64,000 nucleotides of DNA from JBFWNG01 sp050251195 (GCA_050251195.1 JBFWNG010000001.1:558001-622000), one strand, 5' to 3'; shown: positions 32,394 to 41,581, counted from the first letter of the stretch. Translations and numbers: made by a program. Notes: generated by a model not told the origin, from the letters alone.

Positions 32394-33644
32394 TTAGTTT
32401 TTGAAATGTTCTTCAATATTGAATACATACTTTCCGCTAATAACAGCGCCAATAATCATCCCTCGCGAGTCGGAGGTAACGGATAATTGGCGTTCCACGT
32501 CGTTGTAAACATACTCGCCCGTATAAAGATACTTCCTTCTAGAGGCAGAATATAGATCATCGAACACGCCATATTTTTCGACATATTCTTTCGGGAAGAC
32601 TGTTTGCTCCTTGGGTAAGAATATTATGACGCCTTGTTCGCCGTCTAGTCCCTCGGAGTTAAGGCGGGCGGATCCTGCCGTTATCTCGGATCCCTCATGG
32701 TCAGTTTTATATTTTATGGTGAGTTCGCTGCCATTAATGTTCGCTTGCAGGCAATTAGCTGCTTCTGGCAAGCCAAAGAATTCACTTAGTCCCAAAAAGA
32801 GCTTTTCATAATGTTGCTCCTCGCCCTCTGGGGTTTCTGTGTAATCATCCTTACATAGAAATTCGTCTGGTCCCCCCTGGGAGGTCCAAAATGTCGAGGG
32901 AGTGAAGACACTATCGATCTTCCCGTCGAGGTATTTCGCAAAGTCTTGCCCCACGGTGCTCCCTAAGAAGCTCTCGCCCATAACGTGCCATTGATGGCCC
33001 TCATGCCGAAGTCCGAACACATGTCCCAGTTCGTGGGTCATAGCGTAAAAGAGCGGCATACCGTCAGCTGCTGACAGCACACCCTTTGTCAATTGACTGC
33101 TTTTACCGTCGTCGGGCGCAATATAAACGTAACCGCGCCCCCTCAGGTTCTTTCGATCGTAGTCTGTCATCACACTGACGCCAATGAAGTCGGAGGGGTT
33201 ACCAAGATCGCGCGCTTGCTGCTTGGTGAGCACTCCAAGTTGAAAAACGATGTCCGTCTGCTGGAGGGATTTCTTCAGCGTGTCCCCACAAGGGATTTCG
33301 ACGAAATTTTGTGTCGCGATAGATAGTTTCTTTAGATCCTCTCCTTCCGCATCATAGAAGGCGGATCTGAAGTCGTTTTTCCAATAGTCGAAGGCCTTTC
33401 TGGCCATGTTGCTCGCAATTTGCGGCGTGACGGAAGACCTGCTCTTGTCGATGAAGATGCAGTAGTTGACCGTTTCGACATTCCCTAAGAACCACGGGTT
33501 GGTTCGCGTCCTGTTCAACAACCCGCCATTACCGTCAAGCCCTCCATCCCCAAATGAATAGTTCTCGTAAGGATCCTCCTTTTTCTTTTGGCAGGAGGCA
33601 AGAGTGCATGAAAGAAGCACGAGGCCTATCAAGAGCGTCTGCAT
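32394..33644 (-). CDS. Metzincin-like zinc metalloprotease lipoprotein
   Basis: 416 residues from ATG 33644 (GGAG five bases upstream; the frame is open to 33698 without a site). The signal peptide ends in the lipobox TLASCQ. The zinc site is AMTHELGHVFGLRHE, the extended HExxHxxGxxH of metzincins, about residue 216. A Met follows at HVMGES, consistent with a Met-turn. The C-terminal half has beta character and no domain I recognise. Probably an outer-membrane-anchored endopeptidase. It lies convergent to the TIGR02147 copy 2 gene. Confidence 0.8.
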   Translation of the reverse strand: MQTLLIGLVLLSCTLASCQKKKEDPYENYSFGDGGLDGNGGLLNRTRTNPWFLGNVETVNYCIFIDKSRSSVTPQIASNMARKAFDYWKNDFRSAFYDAEGEDLKKLSIATQNFVEIPCGDTLKKSLQQTDIVFQLGVLTKQQARDLGNPSDFIGVSVMTDYDRKNLRGRGYVYIAPDDGKSSQLTKGVLSAADGMPLFYAMTHELGHVFGLRHEGHQWHVMGESFLGSTVGQDFAKYLDGKIDSVFTPSTFWTSQGGPDEFLCKDDYTETPEGEEQHYEKLFLGLSEFFGLPEAANCLQANINGSELTIKYKTDHEGSEITAGSARLNSEGLDGEQGVIIFLPKEQTVFPKEYVEKYGVFDDLYSASRRKYLYTGEYVYNDVERQLSVTSDSRGMIIGAVISGKYVFNIEEHFKN

Positions 33645-33722
33645 TTGGACTCCATTTTCAGGGTTCTGTTGTTGGGGCAATAAAGCACATTTTACCATTA
33701 AATTTCTGTATTTTCCATCCTC

Positions 33723-34094
33723 TCAGCCTGGGACGAATTGAATCGCAGCAACTCTTACAAACACGCCTTGAACGACTGTACCGATGGGATAAGCTTTTTC
33801 CAAAGACGCTTTTTTCTCGGGCGTCGCATACACGATGGCGCAGTACACAGATGATTCGCTTTGTTGGCCTAGAATCATTTCCCCTGTATCGGAATCACAC
33901 ATTCCGACACCAATACCTCGGAACCCTTCGGTCTTCGCGAGTTCGCTCTCGATCGACAAGGCTACGTCTCGCGCATGGTCCAAAGTCACTTCGGGTTCGT
34001 CTGCGATTTGTTCTACCGAAGTAAAGTCGCTAGGCGATTTGTGGTTGCATGCTGTTACCATGACGAGAATCGCGGTTGTTACAAGTGCTTTCAT
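33723..34094 (-). CDS. Small lipoprotein
   Basis: 123 residues from ATG 34094, preceded by AAGGAG at seven bases; the frame opens upstream at 34163 with no signal peptide. Lipobox VTACN. The mature part has a helix (DHARDVALSIESELAKTEG), then GIGVGMCDSDTGEMILG and AIVYATPEKKASLEKAYP, which gives an alpha/beta impression. No family recognised. 78 bases upstream of the metalloprotease gene on the same strand, so possibly co-transcribed. The 373 bases 34095-34467 between this gene and the next, divergent one hold no gene and no clear motif beyond T-rich tracts. Confidence 0.6.
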   Translation of the reverse strand: MKALVTTAILVMVTACNHKSPSDFTSVEQIADEPEVTLDHARDVALSIESELAKTEGFRGIGVGMCDSDTGEMILGQQSESSVYCAIVYATPEKKASLEKAYPIGTVVQGVFVRVAAIQFVPG

Positions 34095-34467
34095 GTTAAA
34101 TCTCCTTATCAGTTTGTTTGAGTTTGTTTGCTCGGATTGTCCGAGATGTGGAGCTTGTAGCATACCGAACGCCTTTGTGTGCCAGGAAGTGGGAGATTGT
34201 GGCCAGAATGAACACTTCGGTGTTCGACGGATACGGTTTCCGAGTGATTATCGGACCCTAGGATTTGATGCTGTTGGGTGCGGTCAGGGTGGATTTTCGT
34301 TTCGGGGGGAGACTGGCGTTTGAGTTGACTTCGATTTTGTCGGAATATAGTGCGAACGAATAGTATTTTGACACATTCGCGGTGGGATAAAATCTGCGTT
34401 GAGGAGATCTTCAAAGTCTTCTATACTTTTTGCTCATCCAACAAAAAATGCCCGAAAGGTGGCCCCT

Positions 34468-35544
34468 ATGCGTAAGACCATGTTTCTCGTTGTCGGGATT
34501 GCTCTTTGTAACTCGTGCAAGCACTCCTCTTCGGCAACCATGAACGAAGCGGCCTCGGATCCGCTTGCGCCGATGGTGTGCGACGACGGACGGCCAACGA
34601 CACCGTTTTCCCTAAGGGAGATGGACCCTATGCCGAGCGCTTCGGTACTTCCCTATTCATCGCCCATTGGTTTCAAGTTTAATATCCCGTCAAAGCGCAA
34701 CGTCAGAGTCGATGTTTGCGTCGATGAGATGAATGGGACCGTTGAAGTGCGGCAAGTTCTGTTTATTGGCAATTTTTCCGACCCGATCTTAAAGGTGATA
34801 GTGGATAAATCGTTGGTCGAACCTATTCACGGCGACGACGTGCACAGAATCCCGCCGTCGCTCATGCGAGCAAAAGGCGTCGAGAATGCGGTATTTGGCG
34901 ATCCGTCTGAATTGAGCTTGTTCATGCCGACGGAAGATAATCAGGGAATCTTGGTCCAGTCGTTTAAGGACGGAACAACTGTTTTTACAATCGCGGCCCG
35001 CGTGACGGAGCAAAACGGAGCTTACGATCCGAATTCTACGTTGCTATTAGCTGGAACATTTGAACAGGGAAATCCTTTCGTGCCTGTTGACAGCGGTCCT
35101 TGTAAAGAGCAACAGTTTGAGCTCGCTCGCACTTTTACAATGGAAAAGGCGGTTTTCAAATTTGATGGCTGTATGTTTCAGGGAGGAGGCGAGACGCTCG
35201 GCTACGAGATCAGCAAGATTGAAATTACGGATGAATCGTCAGAGCTAAAACCTGAAGAGCGCAAAACGTTTCAGTTTGAAGGTGCCGAAATGACGAAAGT
35301 CTTCAAATATCGTTGGAATCATCACAACGGCTGCGACTCGTTTGTGCTGACGCTTCCGCACGCGACCTACACCGCCACAGCAGCAGCTAGGACAGGTTGC
35401 GCCTCTATACTGAATGGAGCTCCTGTTAGGACGATCGAAGACGAAAGCAAAGAGACAATGTACAAGTTTACTTATAAAGGCGGCAAAGTTCTTGAAGGAC
35501 GATTTACCTGTGAGAATTACATGTTGGGTTGTTCTCAGAAGTAG
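34468..35544 (+). CDS. Lipoprotein, function unknown
   Basis: 358 residues from ATG 34468 (AAGGTGG seven bases upstream); an in-frame start at 34399 has no signal. MRKTMFLVVGIALCNSC is a lipoprotein signal with either Cys as the modified residue. The mature protein has about eleven Cys and alternating beta stretches (KFNIPSKRNVRVDVCVDEMN, TVFTIAARVTEQN). I do not recognise the family. Two similar halves may exist (residues about 60-170 and 190-340), but this is uncertain. Convergent with the pseudo-receiver/TPR gene after 18 bases. Confidence 0.6.
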   Translation: MRKTMFLVVGIALCNSCKHSSSATMNEAASDPLAPMVCDDGRPTTPFSLREMDPMPSASVLPYSSPIGFKFNIPSKRNVRVDVCVDEMNGTVEVRQVLFIGNFSDPILKVIVDKSLVEPIHGDDVHRIPPSLMRAKGVENAVFGDPSELSLFMPTEDNQGILVQSFKDGTTVFTIAARVTEQNGAYDPNSTLLLAGTFEQGNPFVPVDSGPCKEQQFELARTFTMEKAVFKFDGCMFQGGGETLGYEISKIEITDESSELKPEERKTFQFEGAEMTKVFKYRWNHHNGCDSFVLTLPHATYTATAAARTGCASILNGAPVRTIEDESKETMYKFTYKGGKVLEGRFTCENYMLGCSQK

Positions 35545-35562
35545 AATAGGAAACCGTTGAGG

Positions 35563-36756
35563 TTACGTAGATGGACTGTGTTTTCGTAAATGTTCTTCGG
35601 CTTTGACGAAACCCGGTGACATGGTGAGCGCCAACTTAAAATAGCGGGTCGCTTCCTCGCGGCTTCCCAGATGTTCGTAACAAAGACCGATATTATAAGG
35701 AATACGATGGTCCTCCGGCGCTAAGCTAAAGGCCTCAAGGTAGGACTGAATGGCTGTACTGTAATCACCTGATCGCCTTGCAATGATGGCCCGCAGGTTC
35801 TCGATTTCCGAATGTTTGGAGCTAATGAGTTTCTCCGTCTTCTTGAGATGCTTTTTTGCCTCTTCGAGATTTCCCGACGCCAAATGGGTTCGGCTCAAAA
35901 GCATATCCGACAACCAAGCTTGATGTGGCGCGGCCAATCGCGCCAAGCGCGCGGCAATCTTCATGCAGAACTGGAATAGTTTGAGTCCGACGCAAACAAT
36001 GCCTAACTCATTGAGCCAAAAGACTTCCTTGTTGCCAGTAAGTTCTTTGATGATATTTTCTAAAAGTTTATGGGCATGATCGTGCCGACCACTCTTGATA
36101 CAGTTCTCGATAAGCTCGAACTTGAAGTTATAGTTTTTTGGGTCTTGAGAAAGGAGAGTCTCGAGTTGTCGAAATTGCTCCTCAGGGGCGTCCGCGCTGG
36201 CGCGGACTAATCCGACTCTCGCAACGATGTTGTTCATCGATTCGGCGAGTAGTTCTTCGAATATCTTTTTAGCTTCTCTTAGCATCCCGTCCTTGAGATA
36301 TGTCTTTGCCAACTCGGCACGAGTTTCAACGGAGGAGGGATCGTTCTTGCTGACGAAAACGTCCTTGAGAGTCGCGCTGATCTTCTTTTGGTCCGTAAGA
36401 GTTGATTTGATAAGAACAACTTGGTAATCCGCGAGAAACGATCGCTCGTCGGGAGAGAAAATTGAATCAGGCGGCGCCAGGAGAAAGACCGGGTTGACGG
36501 CAAAAGTCGGCCCGCTTCGGGACGCACGCACAAAAGTAAACAAATCCATGTCAACCGGATTACCCAGTAGATAGAGCAAGCTCGTTTCCCGTTTTTGGAG
36601 ATGGAGTAGGCATTCCGCACCGCTCGTGAATTCGTAAATATTACTTAGCCCCAGGCCTTGGAGCTGTTTTCTCAGAACGAGACATTTCGACTTATCGTCC
36701 GCGACAATTACGATCGCAGCGTCATTCGGGATATTTATGGTCGATCCGACGGTCAT
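35563..36756 (-). CDS. Pseudo-receiver plus TPR protein (copy 2)
   Basis: 397 residues. Residues about 10-125 are receiver-like (AIVIVADDKSKCLVLRKQLQ, acidic pair kept), but the beta3 end reads LLYLLGNPVDMD without Asp at the phosphorylation site. Residues about 140-395 are TPR units (LREAKKIFEELLAESMNNIV, LEEAKKHLKKTEKL, YSTAIQSYLEAFSLAPED, REEATRYFKLALTMSP). Same architecture and length as the protein at 21973, so a paralogue family. Probably a cytoplasmic protein-protein scaffold. GGGA precedes the ATG. Confidence 0.65.
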   Translation of the reverse strand: MTVGSTINIPNDAAIVIVADDKSKCLVLRKQLQGLGLSNIYEFTSGAECLLHLQKRETSLLYLLGNPVDMDLFTFVRASRSGPTFAVNPVFLLAPPDSIFSPDERSFLADYQVVLIKSTLTDQKKISATLKDVFVSKNDPSSVETRAELAKTYLKDGMLREAKKIFEELLAESMNNIVARVGLVRASADAPEEQFRQLETLLSQDPKNYNFKFELIENCIKSGRHDHAHKLLENIIKELTGNKEVFWLNELGIVCVGLKLFQFCMKIAARLARLAAPHQAWLSDMLLSRTHLASGNLEEAKKHLKKTEKLISSKHSEIENLRAIIARRSGDYSTAIQSYLEAFSLAPEDHRIPYNIGLCYEHLGSREEATRYFKLALTMSPGFVKAEEHLRKHSPST

Positions 36757-36950
36757 GGTCCCACATTCCTTCTATTAAGAATATGATCGGCCTCTGCGTC
36801 GGCAGGTGTGAGTGCAAAGACAATGGTCGATTTTTTTTCTATAACTTCAATATATTAGCGGCATGCCATAGACACATTTATAGATTTTCCCTATCGGGTC
36901 CGCCATTTTGTCGCTTTTCCGAAGAATCAAAGAAACATTTTTAAATACAT

Positions 36951-36994
36951 CAATAAAACTTTTTATTGACTTTAAATACCCGTACAAATAGATA
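36951..36994 (+). promoter_or_regulatory. Promoter with overlapping palindrome for di-haem peroxidase
   Basis: TTGACT (36966-36971) and TAGATA (36989-36994) are 17 bases apart and about 50 bases before the peroxidase ATG. The -35 box overlaps a palindrome, CAATAAAA-CT-TTTTATTG (36951-36968), in a position where a bound repressor or activator would control the promoter. The 287-base gap 36757-37043 is otherwise AT-rich and non-coding. Confidence 0.55.
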
Positions 36995-37043
36995 TAAATC
37001 TAATTTTTGATTGTATCATTGGGGCACGAAAAGGAGCTTCCAT

Positions 37044-38504
37044 ATGCTGAAACTAGGAACACAAATCGTCCTCCTGGCCGGAATAACGTTGGCATGTTCA
37101 CCACCACACAAGTCAACCAAAGCGCTAGGCATGCGGCAAAACACTCCAACGGAAAAACCTGACGAAAAAGACCCCGATAGCGATAGAGATATTGTAAAGG
37201 ATAAGCCGGATGAGTTTCAAAGCGCTATTAGCTCGTTCGTTATGAAAACCCCGTCGGCTCTGTCAGCCTCGGAAAGCGATCTCGCGGCTCTGGGACAGAA
37301 GCTCTTCTTTGATCCCAGTTTCTCGGCGGACGGTAAAATCTCTTGCGCGACTTGCCACGAACCACAAAAATTCTTCACGGATCAACGCGACGTCGCCGTG
37401 GGGATGGAAACCGGGACGAGAAATACCCCAACCATTGTTAACTCACGGTTTTGGACCAATTTCTTTTGGGACGGTCGCGCTTCGTCTATAAATCTCCAGG
37501 CGATTGGACCTGTAGAGAACATTCTCGAACACGGCATAACTCGAGGCCGCGTCGCCCAAGTCCTCTACCAACGCTATAAAGATGAGTATGAGCAGCGCTT
37601 CGGTTCTTTCCCGTCGGAAGTTGTGAACTTGGTAAACACTGCTTCTGAATTCGAAGCGGCGCCTAAGAGACCTGAGTTTTTCCTGACAGATGAGCTTGCA
37701 AACTTCGTCAATGATACGGTCACCGATTCCGATATTGAAAGCGAGATCAACTCCTACCGGGATCATGGATACTCACTCCGTCAGTCTGTGACCTTTGTGA
37801 CCTCCTTCTACGATTCGAAACATAGAGACGAAACAGATGCCAACAGAGTCTATGCGGGGCTCAACTACAAGCAAAAAGACGGGATAGACGAGGTGTTTCT
37901 GAATTTTGGCAAATCCGTCGCGGCGTTTGAGAAAACGCTTGTGGCGGTCGATTCGCCATTTGATCGCTTTGCAAACAACCTGATAGAAATTGGCGGCAAC
38001 CCAGCTTTGTCCTTCAACGAGGGTTTTGGTTCGCCTGAGTACGAAGGATATCAGTTGTTCACGGGCAAAGCGGGATGTTCACAATGCCATAACGGTCCGT
38101 TGTTCTCCGACGAACAATTCCACAACATCGGTTTGGGGTCTTTGTCCGACAAGGTCGATCTCGGTCGGGCCGTTGGGGTTCTCGAGGGGTTCTTCTGCGT
38201 GTTTGAATCTCTGCAATTTAAGGAAGAATGCGGCTTGCATCTTAGCGGAGCTACGACGCCATATAACTCTGGCGCGTTCCGCACGGCATCTTTGCGAAAT
38301 CTCGCGTACACGGCACCTTACATGCACGACGGACGCTACGAGGACATTAGTGAAGTGCTTGAGCACTACAATTGGCTTAGCAACGACCCTTACGTCGGTC
38401 GGCGATCGAAGCACTTATGGCCGATTCATCTCGAAGACGACGAACTCGGCAATCTCGAAGCGTTCTTGATGTCGCTATCTTCGCCAGTCGCTCCGATCCA
38501 ATAG
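37044..38504 (+). CDS. Di-haem cytochrome c peroxidase (CcpA/MauG family), lipoprotein
   Basis: 486 residues from ATG 37044 (AAGGAG seven bases upstream). The signal peptide with lipobox TLACS suggests outer-membrane or periplasmic anchoring. Haem 1 is at CATCHEP (Cys101, Cys104, His105), with KFFTDQRDVAVGMETGTRNT and FFWDGRASS after it; haem 2 is at CSQCHNGPLFSD (Cys345, Cys348, His349). The C-terminal RTASLRNLAYTAPYMHDGRY carries the usual distal Met. The family reduces hydrogen peroxide with electrons from small cytochromes or performs MauG-like oxidations. A charged linker (residues about 30-60) and a mid insert of about 80 residues are longer than in CcpA. Confidence 0.88.
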   Translation: MLKLGTQIVLLAGITLACSPPHKSTKALGMRQNTPTEKPDEKDPDSDRDIVKDKPDEFQSAISSFVMKTPSALSASESDLAALGQKLFFDPSFSADGKISCATCHEPQKFFTDQRDVAVGMETGTRNTPTIVNSRFWTNFFWDGRASSINLQAIGPVENILEHGITRGRVAQVLYQRYKDEYEQRFGSFPSEVVNLVNTASEFEAAPKRPEFFLTDELANFVNDTVTDSDIESEINSYRDHGYSLRQSVTFVTSFYDSKHRDETDANRVYAGLNYKQKDGIDEVFLNFGKSVAAFEKTLVAVDSPFDRFANNLIEIGGNPALSFNEGFGSPEYEGYQLFTGKAGCSQCHNGPLFSDEQFHNIGLGSLSDKVDLGRAVGVLEGFFCVFESLQFKEECGLHLSGATTPYNSGAFRTASLRNLAYTAPYMHDGRYEDISEVLEHYNWLSNDPYVGRRSKHLWPIHLEDDELGNLEAFLMSLSSPVAPIQ

Positions 38505-38513
38505 GAATCTTGA

Positions 38514-39761
38514 TTAGGAAGGCTTTTTCACGGTAATTTTCTTATCCTCAATGATAAGAATTTTACCTTTGTCTGGCTTATCCTTGCCTTTGGTTTGAAT
38601 AATCTTTCCCGCGGGTCTCCCAGCTGCGGCGGCGGCGCTAGGCGCATTAGGGTCCCTATCGAGCTGAATATCAAGCGACTTAATAACATGCTTTAGGAAC
38701 GGGGCGAAGATGTCCGGATCGTATTCGTCCGCTGCCTGTTTAATCATGATGGCGAGGGCATCTTTTGCGTCGTAAGCGGGCTTGTAAACCCGTTCCATAA
38801 GAAGCGCGGAATAGACGTCGGCGACGGTGACTATGCGGGTATAAAGATGAATGCCGTTAGGATGTTCTTCGAACCGTCCCTTGCGTCCAAAAGGGTAACC
38901 CTTTCCGGTAAAACGTTCATGGTGTTCCAAAGCAACCCGAGCGACCAGTTCGTCAATAGGAGCGCCGAGCGTGCGGGCCTTGTTGAGCTCCTCGTAGCCA
39001 AGTACCGTGTGTGTTTTCATGACTTCGAATTCTTCCGGCGTAAACTTTCCCGGCTTGTTGAGTACCGCGGCCGGGATGCAGGTTTTGCCGACGTCATGAT
39101 AGAGGCCTGAGCGTGCGACTGTTTCCGCATCTTCTCGTTGTAATTTTTTTTGCGGCAAAAGCTTCGTCGCAATAACACCGGCTATCATTGCAACTGAAGC
39201 GCTATGGTCGTACAGGGTCGGATCGGCTAACACCATTTTGGTCAGCGTTCCTATAGCTACTTCGCTTTGCATGAGGGTGTCGACCATCTGCGCTGCAGTG
39301 GCCTTTACTTTTTTGTCGACTTCTTGAGTGATGCCGCCTCTTACCACCATCTGGCTTGCCGAACTAAGGTCGGCAAACATATCCAATATCTTGGGATCTA
39401 GAGCCGGATCTTTCTTGAGCAGGTTGTCAATCTTTTGCTTCCGCACGGAGTTCATGAGGGCCGCGTAAGCCTCCATGTCGGCAAAGCGCATAAGAATTGA
39501 AATGTTCTCGTATTCCTTTGTTACGGCTTGGCTGATTTGATCGAGAAGTTCAGCGCAGTGCTCTTCAGGACGGATAAATTCTATTATTTCGTCGCCAACT
39601 CGAAAGTAAATGCTAAACGGGATGGTGTCGATTTGATAGAAGAAGTGAAAGAGTTCGAAGCTCACTTCTTTGAACATTCGGATGGCTTCTTCTGTCGCAG
39701 GGACTATTTCGCAACGCCTGCGTGTCTCCGGCTTCACCACATAGATTTTTCTTTGTGCCAA
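38514..39761 (-). CDS. HD-GYP domain protein
   Basis: 415 residues from TTG 39761. The N-terminal 150 residues have no named domain (FFYQIDTIPFSIYFRVGDEI). The HD-GYP domain starts about residue 165: LYHDVGKTCIPAAVLNKPGK (His222-Asp223), EHHERFTGKGYPFGRKG (HHE plus GYP), TRIVTVADVYSALL. HD-GYP proteins hydrolyse cyclic-di-GMP or related dinucleotides. The tail (residues 370-415) is a Lys/Ala/Gly-rich disordered segment. Convergent with the peroxidase gene after nine bases. Cytoplasmic. Confidence 0.8.
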   Translation of the reverse strand: MAQRKIYVVKPETRRRCEIVPATEEAIRMFKEVSFELFHFFYQIDTIPFSIYFRVGDEIIEFIRPEEHCAELLDQISQAVTKEYENISILMRFADMEAYAALMNSVRKQKIDNLLKKDPALDPKILDMFADLSSASQMVVRGGITQEVDKKVKATAAQMVDTLMQSEVAIGTLTKMVLADPTLYDHSASVAMIAGVIATKLLPQKKLQREDAETVARSGLYHDVGKTCIPAAVLNKPGKFTPEEFEVMKTHTVLGYEELNKARTLGAPIDELVARVALEHHERFTGKGYPFGRKGRFEEHPNGIHLYTRIVTVADVYSALLMERVYKPAYDAKDALAIMIKQAADEYDPDIFAPFLKHVIKSLDIQLDRDPNAPSAAAAAGRPAGKIIQTKGKDKPDKGKILIIEDKKITVKKPS

Positions 39762-39898
39762 GGTCTGTAATCCTGTGAGTTTCTTCCTAATATTCTATGA
39801 TAGACCATATTGAATCCGAGGCGTACATAAAAGTGGCATTTGCTTATAAGTGCTGGACGTTCTCGTGCATTTTGGTAATCTTCCAAAACGGAGGAAAT

Positions 39899-40372
39899 AT
39901 GAAAAAAATCGGTCTTATTGGATTTGTTATTGTTGCCGTTTTTATTGCGATCGGCTTGAAAACAGCTTTGAACACGGGAGTCAAGTCGCCGATCTGGGCG
40001 GAAGGCAAGATTGTATTGGATCCTCAGCTGAAAGACCACGGGTCGAAACTCACAACACTCTATCTTGTGATCTACGATCTTGATAGCCCGCGACCCATGC
40101 CATACGGCGCCATGCGCGAACGACTTGCCGAAAACGAGTTTGCAGACGGCGTTTACGATTTTAGAATCACTAAAGAAAAGCTCCAGATCATGGGCGGCGG
40201 AATGGGCGATTCGGGCGGCGATCATCACCCAACTAACTTGCGCGTCAAGGCTCGTTTGGATTTTGACGGCGTGGCTGGAGTGGATCAACCGGGAGACGTT
40301 ACTGGGGAAGTGAGTCCCGTGCCTTTTGGGAAGAGTGATTTGACTATTACTATTGATAAATTGATTGAGTGA
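39899..40372 (+). CDS. Membrane-anchored CcmI (CycH) C-terminal-like protein
   Basis: 157 residues from ATG 39899 (GGAGG four bases upstream). One N-terminal helix (IGLIGFVIVAVFIAIGL) anchors a periplasmic domain that reads like the C-terminal domain of CcmI/CycH: WAEGKIVLDPQLKDHG, LYLVIYDLDSPRPMPYGAM, FADGVYDFRITKEK, LRVKARLDFDGVAG and QPGDVTGEV. In CcmI that domain binds the apocytochrome C-terminus. Here it stands alone, 12 kb from ccmFH, and may act as a separate apocytochrome chaperone. Assignment is by motif reading only. The dispersed repeat follows its stop. Confidence 0.6.
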   Translation: MKKIGLIGFVIVAVFIAIGLKTALNTGVKSPIWAEGKIVLDPQLKDHGSKLTTLYLVIYDLDSPRPMPYGAMRERLAENEFADGVYDFRITKEKLQIMGGGMGDSGGDHHPTNLRVKARLDFDGVAGVDQPGDVTGEVSPVPFGKSDLTITIDKLIE

Positions 40373-40379
40373 CGCAAGC

Positions 40380-40480
40380 GAGATGGTTCGCTTCGCTCAA
40401 CATGACGGTAGTTGGAAAGTCGTCATCCTGAGCGAAGCGAAGGATCTCAATCGAGAAGTTTCGCTGCGCCCAACATGACG
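40380..40480. repeat. Triple copy of the 28-base dispersed repeat
   Basis: Three copies in 101 bases: 40380-40407 (+, GAGATGGTTCGCTTCGCTCA), 40421-40448 (inverted, CGTCATCCTGAGCGAAGCGA, the consensus copy) and 40453-40480 (+, GAGAAGTTTCGCTGCGCCCA). Neighbouring copies alternate in direction and can pair to form long stems. It sits between the CcmI-like gene and the end of the convergent START-like gene, where it may act as a transcription end or an mRNA stabiliser. Confidence 0.8.
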
Positions 40481-40496
40481 GCGTCAGCAAAAGGAT

Positions 40497-40928
40497 CTAT
40501 TGCTTCTCCGCCTTTTCCTTGACGAGCTTTAATCCGTTCATAATAAACGACTCGACATTGCGGCGAATCATCTTGTCGACGTTGGTGTCGTTGCTTTGCC
40601 ATTCGATGCTGCACTGAATTTGGTAGGGCGGCTTGTCGGTGATCGAATTAACGGGTACGACTTTCTTGATAATGCTTCCGGCCAAATGCGGATGGCCCAC
40701 TAGCGTTGAGTTTACTTCCCTTTGGGCGTAATCAAAGATCACTCGTTCGCGCACATCAGCATCTCGTACGGCCACAAGGCGTAGAACACCGTCGTGGAAT
40801 CTTTCGATGATTTTTACGTCGAGGATTTTTTGACTGTAGAGGTGGTTGTTTTCTACTTCGTCCATGAGAGTCTTCCAGATCACGTCGAAGTCGGCATTGA
40901 TTTCTGTGCTAAAAGCTGCTTGAGTCAT
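40497..40928 (-). CDS. START/SRPBCC-like protein
   Basis: 143 residues from ATG 40928 (AGGAG six bases upstream; the frame is open to 41012). FSTEINADFDVIWKTLMDEV, then HDGVLRLVAVRDADVRERVI and YQIQCSIEWQSNDTNVDKMI, with a C-terminal long helix (FIMNGLKLVKEKAEKQ), gives the helix-grip pattern of SRPBCC/START proteins, closest to AtaL-like/DUF1857 members. It would bind a hydrophobic ligand in the cytoplasm; the ligand is unknown. Confidence 0.55.
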   Translation of the reverse strand: MTQAAFSTEINADFDVIWKTLMDEVENNHLYSQKILDVKIIERFHDGVLRLVAVRDADVRERVIFDYAQREVNSTLVGHPHLAGSIIKKVVPVNSITDKPPYQIQCSIEWQSNDTNVDKMIRRNVESFIMNGLKLVKEKAEKQ

Positions 40929-41051
40929 AAATACTCCTAATGTCTTGTTTTTACACAAGACTTTGCAAACATCAAGGATAAAGAGCGAATAATCGAGCTG
41001 TTTGTTGCGCATCCTTCAAAAATGGTTTTAATATGATCCAAAGGAGTACGG

Positions 41052-41579
41052 GTGATACTGACCTATCTCAACAAGAATCCAAAAATTCACGAGAATGCTT
41101 TCATTGCTCCCACGGCGGTGCTGGTGGGTGACGTCGAAATTGAAGACGATGCGAGCGTCTGGTTTTACGGTGTCGTTCGGGCCGACAACGACAAGATCGT
41201 CGTTGGAAAGGGCGGCAATATTCAGGACGGAGCTGTGTTGCATACCGATCCGGGATACGTTCTCCGCGTGGGTCCGAACGTTACGGTCGGGCACAAAGCC
41301 GTGCTTCATGGCTGTACCGTTGGCGAAGGTTCTCTTATAGGGATAAACGCGGTTGTGTTGAATGGCGCGACCATTGGCAAGTCTTGTATTGTGGGCGCGA
41401 ATGCTCTCGTGAAAGAGAACTTCGAGGTGCCCGACTACAGTCTCGTCGTTGGTTCGCCGGCAAAGATCATTCGGCAACTGTCAGAAGATGAACAAAAAAA
41501 GCTCCTGCAATCTGCACGAGGCTATCAAGAGAAATCGAGGACCTACCGCAAGCTCTTCGCCTCCACTGGGAATCAATAA
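41052..41579 (+). CDS. Gamma-class carbonic anhydrase family protein
   Basis: 175 residues from GTG 41052 with AAGGAG five bases upstream. Left-handed beta-helix hexapeptide repeats. VVRADNDKIVVGKGGNIQDG, VGHKAVLHGCTVGEGSLIG and GINAVVLNGATIG show the conserved Arg, Asp, Gln and the His ligands (HTD, GHKAVLHG) for the metal. Homologues include YrdA/CaiE and Cam; activity may be carbonic anhydrase or unassigned acyl-transfer-like. The next gene follows after two bases. Confidence 0.88.
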   Translation: MILTYLNKNPKIHENAFIAPTAVLVGDVEIEDDASVWFYGVVRADNDKIVVGKGGNIQDGAVLHTDPGYVLRVGPNVTVGHKAVLHGCTVGEGSLIGINAVVLNGATIGKSCIVGANALVKENFEVPDYSLVVGSPAKIIRQLSEDEQKKLLQSARGYQEKSRTYRKLFASTGNQ

Positions 41580-41581
41580 TA

